64,000 nt of DNA from an uncultured Collinsella sp. (GCA_902470095.1 CABRFG010000002.1:1-64000), one strand, 5' to 3'; counted from the stretch's first letter, positions 8,828 through 17,714 are shown. Numbers and translations: made by a program. Notes: generated by a model not told the origin, from the sequence alone.

Positions 8828-10105
8828 TTAAGCGCTGTACTTGTTTGCCTCGCCGAAGGTGCCGCCCTCGACAATCCAGCCGTCCTTCATGATGACGTCC
8901 ATGTTGTCGGTGTTGAGCACGTGGATGTCGGCGGCGACGTCACCGTTGACGACCAGCAGGTCGGCGCACTTGCCGGCCTCGATGGAACCGGTCTCGTCCT
9001 CGATGTGGCACATCTTGGCACCGTTGAGGGTGGCGCAGGTGATGGTCTCGACCGGAGTGAAGCCGATCTTGTCGACGAACTCGTACATCTCCTCGATGGA
9101 GCAGGTGCCGTACGGGGTGACGAAGGAGAAGGAGTCGGAGCCGATCGTCATGACGACGCCGCGCTTCTTGGCCTCGCGCAGGCAGTCGTAGTTGCGCTGC
9201 AGCTCCTTCTCGACCAGGGTGCCCTCGTACTTGTCGTGCAGCTCGGGGACGTAGACGGGCGGATAGGTGGCGTACCAGGTGGGCAGGAAGGCGATCGTCG
9301 GGGTGAAGAAGGTGCCCTGCTCGGCCATGAGGTCCATGGTGCGCTCATCGATATCGAAGCCGTGAATCAGCTGCTCGCAGCCAAAGCGAACGGAATCGTA
9401 GGCAGCGGCGTGGTTGTTGTAGCAGTGGCTCCACACGGGGATGCCGACCATCTTGGCCTCTTCGACCACGGCCTGAATCTCCTCGGAGCAGTAGTGCTGG
9501 TCGCGGCCGGAGTCCCAGCGCCAGATGCCGCCACCGGTAGCCCAGATCTTGATGGCATCGGGGTTCTCGCGCAGACGACGACGGACGGCCTTACGCAGAT
9601 CCCAAGGACCGTCGACCTGATCGCCCCAGGGGTGCGATTCCTTGTTGAGCTCCTGGCTGCAGTGGTGGGAGTCGCCGTGGCCGGCAACGCGGCAGAAGCC
9701 AAGGCCGGTGGCCAGGACGCGCGGGCCCTTGAAGACGCCCTTGTCGATGCAGTCACGGATCTGGATACCAAAGCGGCCGATCTCGCAGACGGTGGTGAGG
9801 CCGTGGGTGAGGCAGTCGTAGGCCTGCTTGACGGCGACCGCCTGCTTCTCGAGGAGCGGCTGCATGACCCAGTCGGTGTCATCATCGGTCAAGTTGCCCG
9901 AGAAGTGCAGGTGGGTGTCGATCAGGCCGGGAAGGACGGTCTTGCCGGCGGCGTCGATGACCTCAACGCCCTCGGGAAGGTCCTGCATGGCGCCGGCGTA
10001 CTCGATCTTGCCGTTGTCGTCGACGAGAACGAGGGAGTTCTCGACCGGCTCGGCACCGGTACCGTCGATGAGCTTGCCGCCAACGATTGCATACTTAGTG
10101 GACAT
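8828..10105 (-). CDS. Metal-dependent amidohydrolase, imidazolonepropionase-like
   Basis: A 425-aa member of the amidohydrolase superfamily. It has the N-terminal small beta domain, the HxH metal motif in PGLIDTHLHFSG (about residue 66), the likely carboxylated Lys in IKIWATGGG, and His ligands in VWSHCYNN and LIHGFD. The catalytic Asp is in IGSDSF. This subgroup includes bacterial enzymes that cleave C-terminal Arg/Lys or Pro dipeptides as well as imidazolonepropionase itself, so the substrate is uncertain. It is 131 bp downstream of an amino acid permease in the same orientation, so the pair probably takes up and hydrolyses a peptide or acyl-amino acid. No other histidine-degradation genes are nearby, which argues against hutI. 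Confidence 0.88.
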   Translation of the reverse strand: MSTKYAIVGGKLIDGTGAEPVENSLVLVDDNGKIEYAGAMQDLPEGVEVIDAAGKTVLPGLIDTHLHFSGNLTDDDTDWVMQPLLEKQAVAVKQAYDCLTHGLTTVCEIGRFGIQIRDCIDKGVFKGPRVLATGLGFCRVAGHGDSHHCSQELNKESHPWGDQVDGPWDLRKAVRRRLRENPDAIKIWATGGGIWRWDSGRDQHYCSEEIQAVVEEAKMVGIPVWSHCYNNHAAAYDSVRFGCEQLIHGFDIDERTMDLMAEQGTFFTPTIAFLPTWYATYPPVYVPELHDKYEGTLVEKELQRNYDCLREAKKRGVVMTIGSDSFSFVTPYGTCSIEEMYEFVDKIGFTPVETITCATLNGAKMCHIEDETGSIEAGKCADLLVVNGDVAADIHVLNTDNMDVIMKDGWIVEGGTFGEANKYSA

Positions 10106-10236
10106 GGTTCCTCCTTATGGATCCATATAGTGGGCGAGGCCGTGTTGGGTTAAGGCCTCACAAAGCTACCCAAGTGGCGCCGGGTTCGGAGCGCGGAAGA
10201 GAGGGTCCCGCGCACCTGATCCGCCCCGGCTCGGCG

Positions 10237-11688
10237 TTACTTTTTGCGGGAATTGGTGAAGGCCATGAGAGCCAGGCCGACGGCCAGCCAGCCGATCACG
10301 ATGCTCCACTCCACCATGTTGAGAGAGGCGGGAGAGAACGGAATCACGAGCAGGCCGATGATGATAGCGCAGGCAGCGATAGCGAGGCCGATGCCAAACT
10401 TGCCGCCGGGCACCTCGTAGGGACGAGGCAGATCGGGCTCGGTGAAGCGCATGCGCAGGCAAGCGAGGGCGACCATGCCGCAGGAGAAGATGAAGGCGAG
10501 AGCCGACACGTTGGTCAGAGGGATGAGCATGTTCTTGCCCAGGAACGGACCGACGACGGTGATGACACCCAGGACGACGCAGGCGAGCTTGGGGGCGCCG
10601 GACTTGGGGTCGACCTCGGCGAACTGCTCGGGCAGCTGGCCCTTGCGGCCCATGGCGAGCATGATGCGGCTCGTGGCGCCGTAGAAGGAGTTCATCGGGC
10701 CCATGGGTCCAAGCGTGGCGATGACGAGCATGGCCAGGTACAGGAGCATGTTGATGCCCTTGAGGCAGGCAAGCGCGGGAACCGGACTCTTAACGAACTC
10801 ATGCCAGTCGAGGATGGTGCCAAACGAGTAGATACAGACCATGTAGAAGCCGCCGGCGGCCAGCAGTGCCAGGGAGATGATCTTGCCGAACTTGTTCCAG
10901 TTGAGGCCCTCGGCTGCTTCCTCAGCCTGCTGAGGAATGGTGTCGAAGCCGGCGTAGAAGAACGGGGTCAGTACCAGGACCGACACGATGCCGGCGAACA
11001 GGCTGGTGCTCTCGGTAGCGGCCTTGCCGCCGCCAGCGCCGGTGACCTGGGAGAACACGGGCATGGCATTGTCCGGCGAGCCGGTGAACAGCGAGACGCC
11101 CATGGCGAGCAGCATGCCGCAGAGCAGAGCCTTGGTCAGGAAGGCCTGAAGCTTGGCGGCCGAGCTGGCACCACGGAAGTTGAGGAAGATGACGTAAACT
11201 GCAAAGCCGAGCGCGATCAGCGTCGGGAACAGGTAGACGTCGGCCCCCAGGATGGTGTAGAGCTTGACGGCGCGCAGCCACTCAAGGCCGGGCAGGCTGC
11301 CGAACATCTCGGACACGAGGGTCGAAATGGCGATGGCCTCCCACGGGCACAGGATGCCGTTGCCCAGGGCCAAAAGCCATCCGGTGATGTAGCTCAGCGT
11401 ACGGCCAAAGCTACGATCGACATACTCGACGATGCCGCCCGAAATGGGGATAGCAGCCGTGAGCTCACCGAAAACAGCTCCGACGGGCACGAGGAAGATT
11501 GCACCCAAGAGGAATGCGATCATAGCGGGAACGGGACCGCCGCCCACGACCATCCAGTCGCCGACCTGCAGAACCCAACCGGTACCGATGATGGCACCGA
11601 AGCCGATGGTGAAGAAGTTCCAGAGCGAGAGCGTTTTCTTCATGCCGCCGTTATCCTCGACTGCAACCTCTGCGTTCTTGTCCGCCAT
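10237..11688 (-). CDS. APC-family amino acid permease
   Basis: A 483-aa membrane transporter with about 12 hydrophobic helices. The APC signature is near the N-terminus: LWNFFTIGFGAIIGTGWV is the unwound first helix that binds the amino-acid backbone. ISGGIVEYVDRSFG and the conserved Glu in PWEAIAIS follow. It imports or exchanges amino acids at the cytoplasmic membrane. A very strong AAAGGAGG precedes the ATG. Its leader holds a perfect TGACGCC/GGCGTCA hairpin at 11709-11725. The downstream amidohydrolase suggests the transported substrate or product is an amino acid derivative. Confidence 0.9.
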   Translation of the reverse strand: MADKNAEVAVEDNGGMKKTLSLWNFFTIGFGAIIGTGWVLQVGDWMVVGGGPVPAMIAFLLGAIFLVPVGAVFGELTAAIPISGGIVEYVDRSFGRTLSYITGWLLALGNGILCPWEAIAISTLVSEMFGSLPGLEWLRAVKLYTILGADVYLFPTLIALGFAVYVIFLNFRGASSAAKLQAFLTKALLCGMLLAMGVSLFTGSPDNAMPVFSQVTGAGGGKAATESTSLFAGIVSVLVLTPFFYAGFDTIPQQAEEAAEGLNWNKFGKIISLALLAAGGFYMVCIYSFGTILDWHEFVKSPVPALACLKGINMLLYLAMLVIATLGPMGPMNSFYGATSRIMLAMGRKGQLPEQFAEVDPKSGAPKLACVVLGVITVVGPFLGKNMLIPLTNVSALAFIFSCGMVALACLRMRFTEPDLPRPYEVPGGKFGIGLAIAACAIIIGLLVIPFSPASLNMVEWSIVIGWLAVGLALMAFTNSRKK

Positions 11689-12042
11689 TGTTCCCCTCCT
11701 TTCCTGTTTGACGCCCTTGGCGTCACCCCTTGCGCGGTCCGTTTTGCCGCGCGCTTTTATTCCATGGCTTTAAGATACGGCCTTGGCGCAGCAGCGCCGC
11801 TCGCAGCTCGACCGAAGGCAGAACTGCAAAACGAGCGGCACCGTTTTTGGGACGAACGGCGGGAGACGTCATTCGTCTTGGACGCTTTCATCTTGTCTGC
11901 TTTTGAATACCTGTTGCCGTGGCGCTTGGCGCGCGGCGCGGCAACGTTCATACCATTTGTCAGGCTTTTGGCGCACATGCCCATGTGTCGTGCATCTTTT
12001 TATGTAGGATAGACAAGTTACACATGAGGCAAGGTGATTCGA
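11689..12042. other. Divergent intergenic region with leader hairpins
   Basis: 354 bases between the divergent permease and C39-like genes. Two stem-loops lie in the permease leader: 11709-11725 (perfect 7-bp arms) and 11732-11752 (GCGCGG/CCGCGC). The second has a T-rich tail on the plus strand. I see no convincing gene, riboswitch or promoter boxes in the rest. Confidence 0.5.
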
Positions 12043-13044
12043 ATGGCATACGGATACAATGACGGCGACCAACGGCCGCAAAGCGTGCGCCTTGCCGGCC
12101 GCACCACGCCAACGCCCAGAAGCACCTCCGACAACGACAACCCGCAGCGCCCCCAAGAGCAGCCCGGGGCTTCTTCGCGGCAACAAAGCCGTACCGTGCA
12201 GCAGTCAGACCGCGTGAGTACGAGCACACGCCAACGCCAGACCGACACATCGCAGCCACGCCGCTACGATCGCCGTAAGACCGACTACTACGTCAAGCGC
12301 TCCTTTTCGCGACCTCAACGCGATCGCGGCAATTCCACCCCTCACCCTGCGTCGCACGCCACAAGCCACGCGCTTCCGGCCCGCCACCTACGCCTTGCGC
12401 TTTGCTCCATCGCCGCCTGCCTCGTCTTTGTGTTTTTGGGATCCTGTATCTCCCACGGATCAGCCGGTCTTGAGCCCACTGCCGAGGACAAGCTGCTTAA
12501 AGCTCCCGTCGCGCCCGGTTACTCCTTTGCGTTCTCGACCCCACGCTCGCAATGGCAGGCCGGCACCATGCCCCACATCTACCAAATTGACCCCGCATGG
12601 TCGGAACTGCCCTATGCCGGCGGCACTATTCGCGAAAACGCTTGCGGTCCCACCTGCCTCACCATGGTCTATATCTTTAAGACCGGCCACACCGATAAGA
12701 CGCCGGTCGATATATGCGCACTGGCCGAAGTCGGCAACTACGCCCCCACTGGTGCCACCGAGTGGTCGTTTATGACAGGCGGTGCGTGGCAGCTGGGGCT
12801 CAACGGAACACAGCTCTATAACGATCGCGAATCGATTACCCAAGCACTTCGCTCGGGTGCGCCCGTCATCGCCGCAGTGCGCCCCGGTACGTTTACCAAC
12901 GTAGGCCACTACATCGTGCTCTACGGCATCGACGATGCCAACCAAATTGGCGTCTACGACCCCAACTCGGCCAGCCGCAGCGCCCGCCGCTGGGGCGTCG
13001 TAGAGGTCCTCAACGAAGTCGAAGCCATGTGGGCCTACTACTAG
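12043..13044 (+). CDS. Membrane-anchored C39-like peptidase domain protein
   Basis: A 333-aa protein in three parts: a polar Gln/Arg/Ser-rich cytosolic segment (about 1-112), one membrane helix (about 117-137), and an extracellular domain. That domain resembles the peptidase C39-like / papain-like fold: catalytic Cys in NACGPTC (about 201), His in VGHYIVLYG (about 289) and a polar residue in VYDPNS. Such proteins may cleave peptides or have lost activity. The ATG at 12043 has AAGGTGA seven bases upstream. The stop codon lies inside the start of an 85-bp palindrome. Confidence 0.78.
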   Translation: MAYGYNDGDQRPQSVRLAGRTTPTPRSTSDNDNPQRPQEQPGASSRQQSRTVQQSDRVSTSTRQRQTDTSQPRRYDRRKTDYYVKRSFSRPQRDRGNSTPHPASHATSHALPARHLRLALCSIAACLVFVFLGSCISHGSAGLEPTAEDKLLKAPVAPGYSFAFSTPRSQWQAGTMPHIYQIDPAWSELPYAGGTIRENACGPTCLTMVYIFKTGHTDKTPVDICALAEVGNYAPTGATEWSFMTGGAWQLGLNGTQLYNDRESITQALRSGAPVIAAVRPGTFTNVGHYIVLYGIDDANQIGVYDPNSASRSARRWGVVEVLNEVEAMWAYY

Positions 13045-13125
13045 TCATTGGGGACAGACTTAAATGAGTGGTCATTGGGGACGCTCTTGTTTGACTAGTC
13101 ATTTAAGAACGTCCCCAATGACTAG
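13041..13125. repeat. 85-bp palindromic element with GTCCCCAATGAC arms
   Basis: Perfect 15-bp inverted arms CTAGTCATTGGGGAC and GTCCCCAATGACTAG, with a second nested stem (CTTAAATGA/TCATTTAAG) inside. The left arm overlaps the stop codon of the C39-like gene. It looks like a REP-type or non-autonomous palindromic element; a loosely related GTCCC-containing repeat occurs at 21666-21708. Confidence 0.75.
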
Positions 13126-13129
13126 GTGA

Positions 13130-13175
13130 ATAGCAAAAGCCCCGCAGTCGGAGCGGACTGCGGGGCTCATGAAGA
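13130..13175 (-). terminator. Terminator of the carbamate kinase gene
   Basis: Minus-strand AGCCCCGCAGTC / GACTGCGGGGCT stem with a short loop, then TTTTGC. It is downstream of arcC. Confidence 0.8.
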
Positions 13176-13232
13176 GAGGCTAGTTTGTGGGCGTCTTGTC
13201 TGGCGCCCACGAGAGAGGCAATGGAGTAGAGG

Positions 13233-14195
13233 CTACTCGTGAATGCGGGTACCGGAGAGGCCGGCCATGGTCTCGGCGGCCTTGTCCAGGGCGCCGATGA
13301 TGCAGGTGCGGCCCTTGCGGGAGCGGGCGAACTTGATGGCGGCGCGGACCTTGGGCTCCATGGAGCCCTTGCCGAACTGGCCCTCGTCGGCCAGGCGCTC
13401 GGCCTCGTCGGCGGTGAGGTCCTCGAGCTCCTCCTGGTTGGGCTTGCCGAAGTTGATGGCGACATGCTCGACGGCGGTCAGCAGGAACAGGACGTCGGCG
13501 TCGCAGTCCTCGGCCAGCAGCTCGCCGCCCAGGTCCTTGTCGATGACGGCGGGAACGCCCTTGTAGCAGCCCTTGTTCTCGTAATCGCGGACGACGGGGA
13601 TGCCGCCGCCACCGCAGGCGATGACGATGAACTCGTTGTCAAGCAGATTGAGGATGGAGTCGGCCTCGACGATCTTCTTGGGGTCGGGGGAAGCGACGAC
13701 GCGACGCCAGCCGCGGCCGGAATCCTCGACGAAGACCTTGGAGGGATCCTCGGCCATGAACTCCTTGGCCTGCTCCTCGGTGTAGAAGGGGCCGATCGGC
13801 TTGGTCGGGTTCTTGAACGCGGGATCGTCGGGGTCGCACTCGATCTGGGTGACGACGGTTGCGGCGTGCCAACGCTTATAGCGCTTGTGCATCTCGCGGC
13901 CGATGCCCTGCTGCAGGTGATAGCCGATGTAGCCCTGGGACATGGCGCCGCACTCGGGCAGCGGCATCTCGGGGGTGCCGATGGCGTCGTGAGCGGCGGC
14001 GAAGGCGTTCTGGATCATGCCGACCTGCGGGCCGTTGCCGTGGGTGATGATGATCTCGTTGCCCTGCTCGATGAGACCGAGGAGAGCGTGGGCGGTGTTG
14101 CTCACGGCCTCGATCTGCTCAACGGGGTTGTTGCCGAGGGCGTTGCCGCCAAGGGCGACGACAATACGATCGGGCTTGCCAAGAGGCTTAGACAT
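13233..14195 (-). CDS. arcC: Carbamate kinase
   Basis: A 320-aa amino acid kinase-fold enzyme. RIVVALGGNALG at the N-terminus and ITHGNGPQVG are the family's phosphate-binding motifs, ACGGGGIPV lies mid-protein and GSMEPKVRAA near the C-terminus. It transfers phosphate from carbamoyl phosphate to ADP, yielding ATP, and closes fermentative arginine, citrulline, agmatine or purine degradation. The ATG at 14195 has AAAGGA eight bases upstream. No arginine deiminase or carbamoyltransferase gene is adjacent, so its partner pathway must be elsewhere. A 0.6-kb gene-free, partly AT-rich region lies upstream. Confidence 0.95.
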   Translation of the reverse strand: MSKPLGKPDRIVVALGGNALGNNPVEQIEAVSNTAHALLGLIEQGNEIIITHGNGPQVGMIQNAFAAAHDAIGTPEMPLPECGAMSQGYIGYHLQQGIGREMHKRYKRWHAATVVTQIECDPDDPAFKNPTKPIGPFYTEEQAKEFMAEDPSKVFVEDSGRGWRRVVASPDPKKIVEADSILNLLDNEFIVIACGGGGIPVVRDYENKGCYKGVPAVIDKDLGGELLAEDCDADVLFLLTAVEHVAINFGKPNQEELEDLTADEAERLADEGQFGKGSMEPKVRAAIKFARSRKGRTCIIGALDKAAETMAGLSGTRIHE

Positions 14196-14797
14196 TGCTG
14201 GAATCCTTTCTGTAAAAGGTCTACAACCCATTAATAACCCGTGTCCGTGCGATACGCGAGTTTATTAAGGTTTATATTCTCTTTATCGCTCATTTTATTC
14301 ATTTTGAAAATAGTTGAACGGTGAACGGTCGCTTTTACCCGCTCAGCGTAAAGAAACCCAGCTCAAGCATATCTACGTCATTTACGTGCAACTTTATTTT
14401 AATAGAGCAGGGATTAGACCAGATTATGCAAACTATATCTTTGCTAAACATAAAATAGACAGCGCAAAATCTTACTCGCACTATACGAGATTCTATGCAC
14501 TTATTGGACGAGTATGCAGCCCTGCAATAACATGGCGTTTTTCATCCAACTTAAGGAATAGACGAGTGCCTTTGCCGCGCGTCGGCCGGCAGCCGGCGAG
14601 CCGTCTCGTCGGTTGCCGCTTCCAGAAAATCAAAAACTGATATTGCGCGCGCAATTGCGGCATGGTACTTTAGCGAAGAACAGCGCGGGCTGGGGCGACA
14701 GAGATCTGTCGTGAAGTTTGGGTTCGGCGACCCCGCCGCTGTCTTCTCCTTATCCGCCAGCGAACCCCTTGAGCGACGGATTGAGGAGGTCCTTACT
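14196..14797. other. 602-bp intergenic region with AT-rich island
   Basis: Bases about 14210-14560 are clearly more AT-rich than the flanks and must hold the divergent promoters of arcC and the DUF3830-like gene. Around 14580-14625 there is a GC-rich inverted repeat (GCCGGC-type arms). An open frame at 14314-14640 has no ribosome binding site and no family features. I see no identifiable RNA. Confidence 0.45.
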
Positions 14798-15214
14798 ATG
14801 ACAAAAATGCTCAAGATCACGCTGAATGGCGAGACGCTTCTCGCCGATATGCTCTGGGACAAGGCTCCCGAGACATGCAAGCTGTTCGAATCGTCCTGTC
14901 CGGTCGAGTCACGTATCTTTTCGGCCAAGATCTGCGATGCCGAGGTAACCTATCCCGTATCGGGCCCCATCGCCAATTACGAGCACATCGAGAACCCCGT
15001 CTTTCACGAGCCGGCGGGCGCCGTGAGCTGGTATGGCGGATGGTCGTCAATCTGCATCTTCTTTGACGTGTGCGAGCCCTTTGGCACCTGCAACATGTTC
15101 GCCCGCATCTGCGAAGCCGACCGCGAGCGCTTTGCCGCCGCCTGCCGCAATGTCTGGGACAACCAGGGCATGTGCATCAAAAACGAAATCGTCGAGATCG
15201 AAGCGGAGGCCTAA
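14798..15214 (+). CDS. DUF3830 / cyclophilin-like protein
   Basis: A 138-aa small protein. KMLKITLNGETLLADMLWD followed by SRIFSAKICDAEVTYP and a C-terminal MFARICEAD segment fits the DUF3830 group, which adopts a cyclophilin-like barrel. No catalytic function is established for this group. An ideal GAGGAGG lies eight bases before the ATG at 14798. The next gene starts two bases after its stop, with its ribosome site inside this gene, so the pair is coupled. Family call is from recall of motifs, not a search. Confidence 0.65.
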   Translation: MTKMLKITLNGETLLADMLWDKAPETCKLFESSCPVESRIFSAKICDAEVTYPVSGPIANYEHIENPVFHEPAGAVSWYGGWSSICIFFDVCEPFGTCNMFARICEADRERFAAACRNVWDNQGMCIKNEIVEIEAEA

Positions 15215-15216
15215 AG

Positions 15217-15741
15217 ATGATGGATATCAACACCCTGCTCGCACTCGACCTTGCCGAGTACACCACTGCACTTGAGGCCCTCGCCGACCAAATGATGCTC
15301 GAGGAACCGCGCGATATCGACTACATGCGCCGCCGCAAGCTTGACACAGGCCGCGAATTCGCCGTCTGGAACTTCACCGTCGGCTACTGCATGAACGCGG
15401 CCGACGCCCTCTCCCTCCTGCGAGCCCAGGCCAACGAAAACGCCAACGACGGCACCGCCGACCTCGCAACGATCAACAACAGCGCCGCGCGCCTGTGCGA
15501 CTGGTTTTCGGGCGCCTTCGACGTCACCGGCAAAATGGATGACACCACGGCAATCCTCGCCCACAGCCGCGACCTCTACGCCCAGGTAGAGACTCACGAA
15601 CAGTTTGCAGCCCTCACCCGCGCCACCGAGCGCTATCTGGTCCAGCTCCAATTTTGGGTCGACCGCCAGATTCCCTGGCCGGCCATTAGCGACCTCGTCC
15701 ACGGCTACCGCCTACGCACGGAGTCCGGCGAGACAAGGTAA
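15217..15741 (+). CDS. Hypothetical protein coupled to the DUF3830-like gene
   Basis: A 174-aa soluble, largely helical, acidic protein that I do not recognise. It has no membrane segment or signal peptide. Aromatic and acidic residues recur through the helical segments (for example REFAVWNFTVGYCMN and RYLVQLQFWVDRQIPWP). Two ATG codons in tandem begin it; GGAGG lies about eight bases upstream within the end of the preceding gene. The arrangement argues that it works with the DUF3830-like protein. Confidence 0.7.
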   Translation: MMDINTLLALDLAEYTTALEALADQMMLEEPRDIDYMRRRKLDTGREFAVWNFTVGYCMNAADALSLLRAQANENANDGTADLATINNSAARLCDWFSGAFDVTGKMDDTTAILAHSRDLYAQVETHEQFAALTRATERYLVQLQFWVDRQIPWPAISDLVHGYRLRTESGETR

Positions 15742-15796
15742 CCAAGCAAGCAGCACCGACAACACCCCACCATCGGGATCCAAAGTAAGAATCAGA

Positions 15797-15835
15797 GGGC
15801 TGGAGACGCACCCAACAGCGTCCCCAGCCCCTTCG
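15797..15835 (+). terminator. Terminator-like hairpin
   Basis: Stem GGGCTGG-GACGC / GCGTC-CCAGCCC with a short loop, followed only by CCTT. It is positioned to end the DUF3830-like operon; the weak T-tail lowers confidence. Confidence 0.5.
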
Positions 15836-15887
15836 CAAAGTAGAGCACTGTTTCAGTGGCTTTGAGGCCTATTCGAACCTTTGCTAT

Positions 15888-15970
15888 CTCCCAATTTTTG
15901 TATATTTACGACAATATTATCTGCCAATTTTTGTATGATTTTAGGCGATTCTATCTGTCAATTTTTGTCA
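15888..15970 (+). promoter_or_regulatory. Three phased CAATTTTTGT direct repeats
   Basis: CCAATTTTTGT at 15891 and 15924 and TCAATTTTTGT at 15958 are preceded each time by a TATCT-like pentamer. The spacing is 33 and 34 bases, close to three helical turns, so the sites face one side of the DNA. They end about 15 bases before the ATPase start codon. This suggests an operator array, perhaps autoregulatory. Confidence 0.6.
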
Positions 15971-15982
15971 TTTGGGGGTTTA

Positions 15983-17344
15983 ATGCTACGCCGTAAGGTC
16001 ACTGATAGGCTTTTGAGCTGGAAGAATAACTCCAATAAGGCATTACTCGTTACTGGTGCGCGTCAGATTGGCAAGAGCTATGCGATTCGCGCGTTTGGAA
16101 AAAGCAACTACGCTTCGTATTTTGAGGTCAATTTACTACTCGATGTCGAAGCAAGGAATGCACTTGTTGGCGCAAAGAACTCCGTTGACTTTATCAACCG
16201 CGTAGCCCTTCTTGCGGATGCGCCGCTTGTTGAGGGCGATACGCTTGTCTTTGTCGATGAGATTCAGGAGTATCCGCAGATCGTTACACTCATGAAGGCG
16301 TTAGTCGAGGATGGGCGCTTTAGCTATGTCTTCTCGGGGTCTATGCTTGGGACTGAGTTTAAGGGGATCTCTTCTTTTCCGGTGGGGTATGTAGAGCACA
16401 TTGTTATGCGCCCGATGGATTTTGAAGAGTTTTGTTGGGCAAACAGCGTAAGCGAGAATGTGCTTGCAGGCATTCGCAGCTGCCTTGTCGAGAAACATCC
16501 TGTCGAAAACTATATTCATGAGGCGATGCTCAAGAACTATAGAGCCTATATCGTTTGCGGCGGCATGCCGGAGGTCGTTCAGAATTATATTGATTCGGGT
16601 TATTCGCTCGTGAGCACACGTGAGCTTCAAACTCAGCTGGTCGATCAGTACAAAAGCGATATCTCAAAATATGCATCGACTCGAGCGTTTAACGTTCGGT
16701 CGATTTTTGAGCAAATTCCCGTTCAGCTTGAGGCGGAGTCTCATCGCTTTGTTGTTTCGTCTCTGGGTGAGGGAGCTCGCCTTAAAAAATATGAGCAGGA
16801 TTTCCTGTGGCTTGTTAACGCAGGTGTTGGATTGATGGTCGCCAGGGTGACGGAGCCACGGAGTCCTCTCAAGAGGACGGAGAAAACGACAGCCTTCAAA
16901 CTATACGAGTCTGATACAGGCATGCTCGCATCGCGATACCCCGGCAGCACCGCACGCGCTGTCTATCTTGATATGAAAACTCCCAACCTTGGTGGTCTCT
17001 ATGAGAACGTGGTCGCGCAGGAACTCGTTGCCCTCGGGGCGGATGCATGGTACTACCAAACGCGTGAGGTCGGTGAAGTTGACTTTGTGATCGAAGGCGT
17101 CCACGGTCATGTTGTCCCAATCGAGGTCAAATCGGGCAAGAAAGTTCGAGCGCACGCGGCCCTCGATCGTCTGATGAGTGTGGGCGAGTACAAAAATCCC
17201 GAAGCCGTTGTACTAAGCCACGAGAATCTCAGCAAAGAGGGCAAGGTTCTGTACGTTCCAATCTACATGACGTTTTGTCTCGATGAGTTTATGGAAAAGG
17301 ATGACCCCAATAACGATTTCTCGTTCGCACCCATATCTCTCTAG
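15983..17344 (+). CDS. AAA ATPase with DUF4143-type C-terminus
   Basis: A 453-aa protein. Walker A is in VTGARQIGKSYAIRAF (about 22-37) and Walker B in DTLVFVDEIQEYP, followed by the FSGSMLG sensor. The C-terminal part contains LYENVVAQEL and VDFVIEG...VPIEVKSGKK, a PD-(D/E)xK-like pattern common in DUF4143 proteins. The family is widespread and its role is not known; toxin-antitoxin or defence links have been suggested for similar ATPases. The start is the ATG at 15983, after GGGGG. AT content is higher than in neighbouring genes and it is isolated, so horizontal acquisition is likely. Confidence 0.88.
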   Translation: MLRRKVTDRLLSWKNNSNKALLVTGARQIGKSYAIRAFGKSNYASYFEVNLLLDVEARNALVGAKNSVDFINRVALLADAPLVEGDTLVFVDEIQEYPQIVTLMKALVEDGRFSYVFSGSMLGTEFKGISSFPVGYVEHIVMRPMDFEEFCWANSVSENVLAGIRSCLVEKHPVENYIHEAMLKNYRAYIVCGGMPEVVQNYIDSGYSLVSTRELQTQLVDQYKSDISKYASTRAFNVRSIFEQIPVQLEAESHRFVVSSLGEGARLKKYEQDFLWLVNAGVGLMVARVTEPRSPLKRTEKTTAFKLYESDTGMLASRYPGSTARAVYLDMKTPNLGGLYENVVAQELVALGADAWYYQTREVGEVDFVIEGVHGHVVPIEVKSGKKVRAHAALDRLMSVGEYKNPEAVVLSHENLSKEGKVLYVPIYMTFCLDEFMEKDDPNNDFSFAPISL

Positions 17345-17398
17345 CCATTTGAATCCGCAATCCAGCCCCGTCCACACATCAATGCATTTCCCAAGGTG

Positions 17399-17531
17399 CT
17401 GCGCGTTTCGCGCCAAAGGCGCGAAAAAGCAAAGGGATAAGGCGTTGCAACAGCCACGCCCCCCATCCATCCCCAAAGTAACGCGCCTTTCGCGGTAAAG
17501 CCGCGAAACAGCGAAGGGGACGGAATACCCG
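17399..17531. repeat. Two REP-like hairpin units, 82-bp period
   Basis: TTTCGCGCCAAAGGCGCGAAA (starting 17406) and TTTCGCGGTAAAGCCGCGAAA (starting 17488) are both followed by an AGCRAAGGGR-type tail. The stems keep pairing although their bases differ. They lie between the ATPase and nifJ. Confidence 0.6.
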
Positions 17532-17580
17532 ACCAACTACGTCCTTCATCCGCCCACACAATCCGAGGACGTAGTCGCAG

Positions 17581-17703
17581 CAGGATCTGAGGGCTGACCT
17601 TCGCGGACACTCCGCAGGACGAAAGAACCCCCGCCGCACGTAGTGCGCAGCGGGGGTTCTTTCATGTCCGAGGACGTCCGCGAAGGTCAGCCCTCAGATC
17701 CTG
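17581..17703. repeat. 123-bp nested palindrome (possible bidirectional terminator)
   Basis: A perfect 28-bp inverted repeat (17581-17608 with 17676-17703) encloses a second perfect 14-bp inverted repeat (17621-17634 with 17650-17663, GAAAGAACCCCCGC). The inner stem-loop resembles a terminator for nifJ, whose stop is at 17715. The outer arms reach to within 12 bases of that stop. Confidence 0.85.
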
Positions 17704-17714
17704 CGGTGAGAGAC

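Noticed and set aside
8828..10105. hutI (imidazolonepropionase)
   Set aside because: Motifs fit the broader amidohydrolase group, and no hutH, hutU or formimino-glutamate gene is adjacent.
11757..11984. 75-codon minus-strand frame upstream of the permease
   Set aside because: It lacks a ribosome site, is rich in Arg/Lys/Ser from GC skew, and covers the permease leader hairpin region.
14314..14640. 108-codon frame in the AT-rich gap
   Set aside because: No ribosome site, composition changes midway, and the end overlaps a GC-rich inverted repeat.
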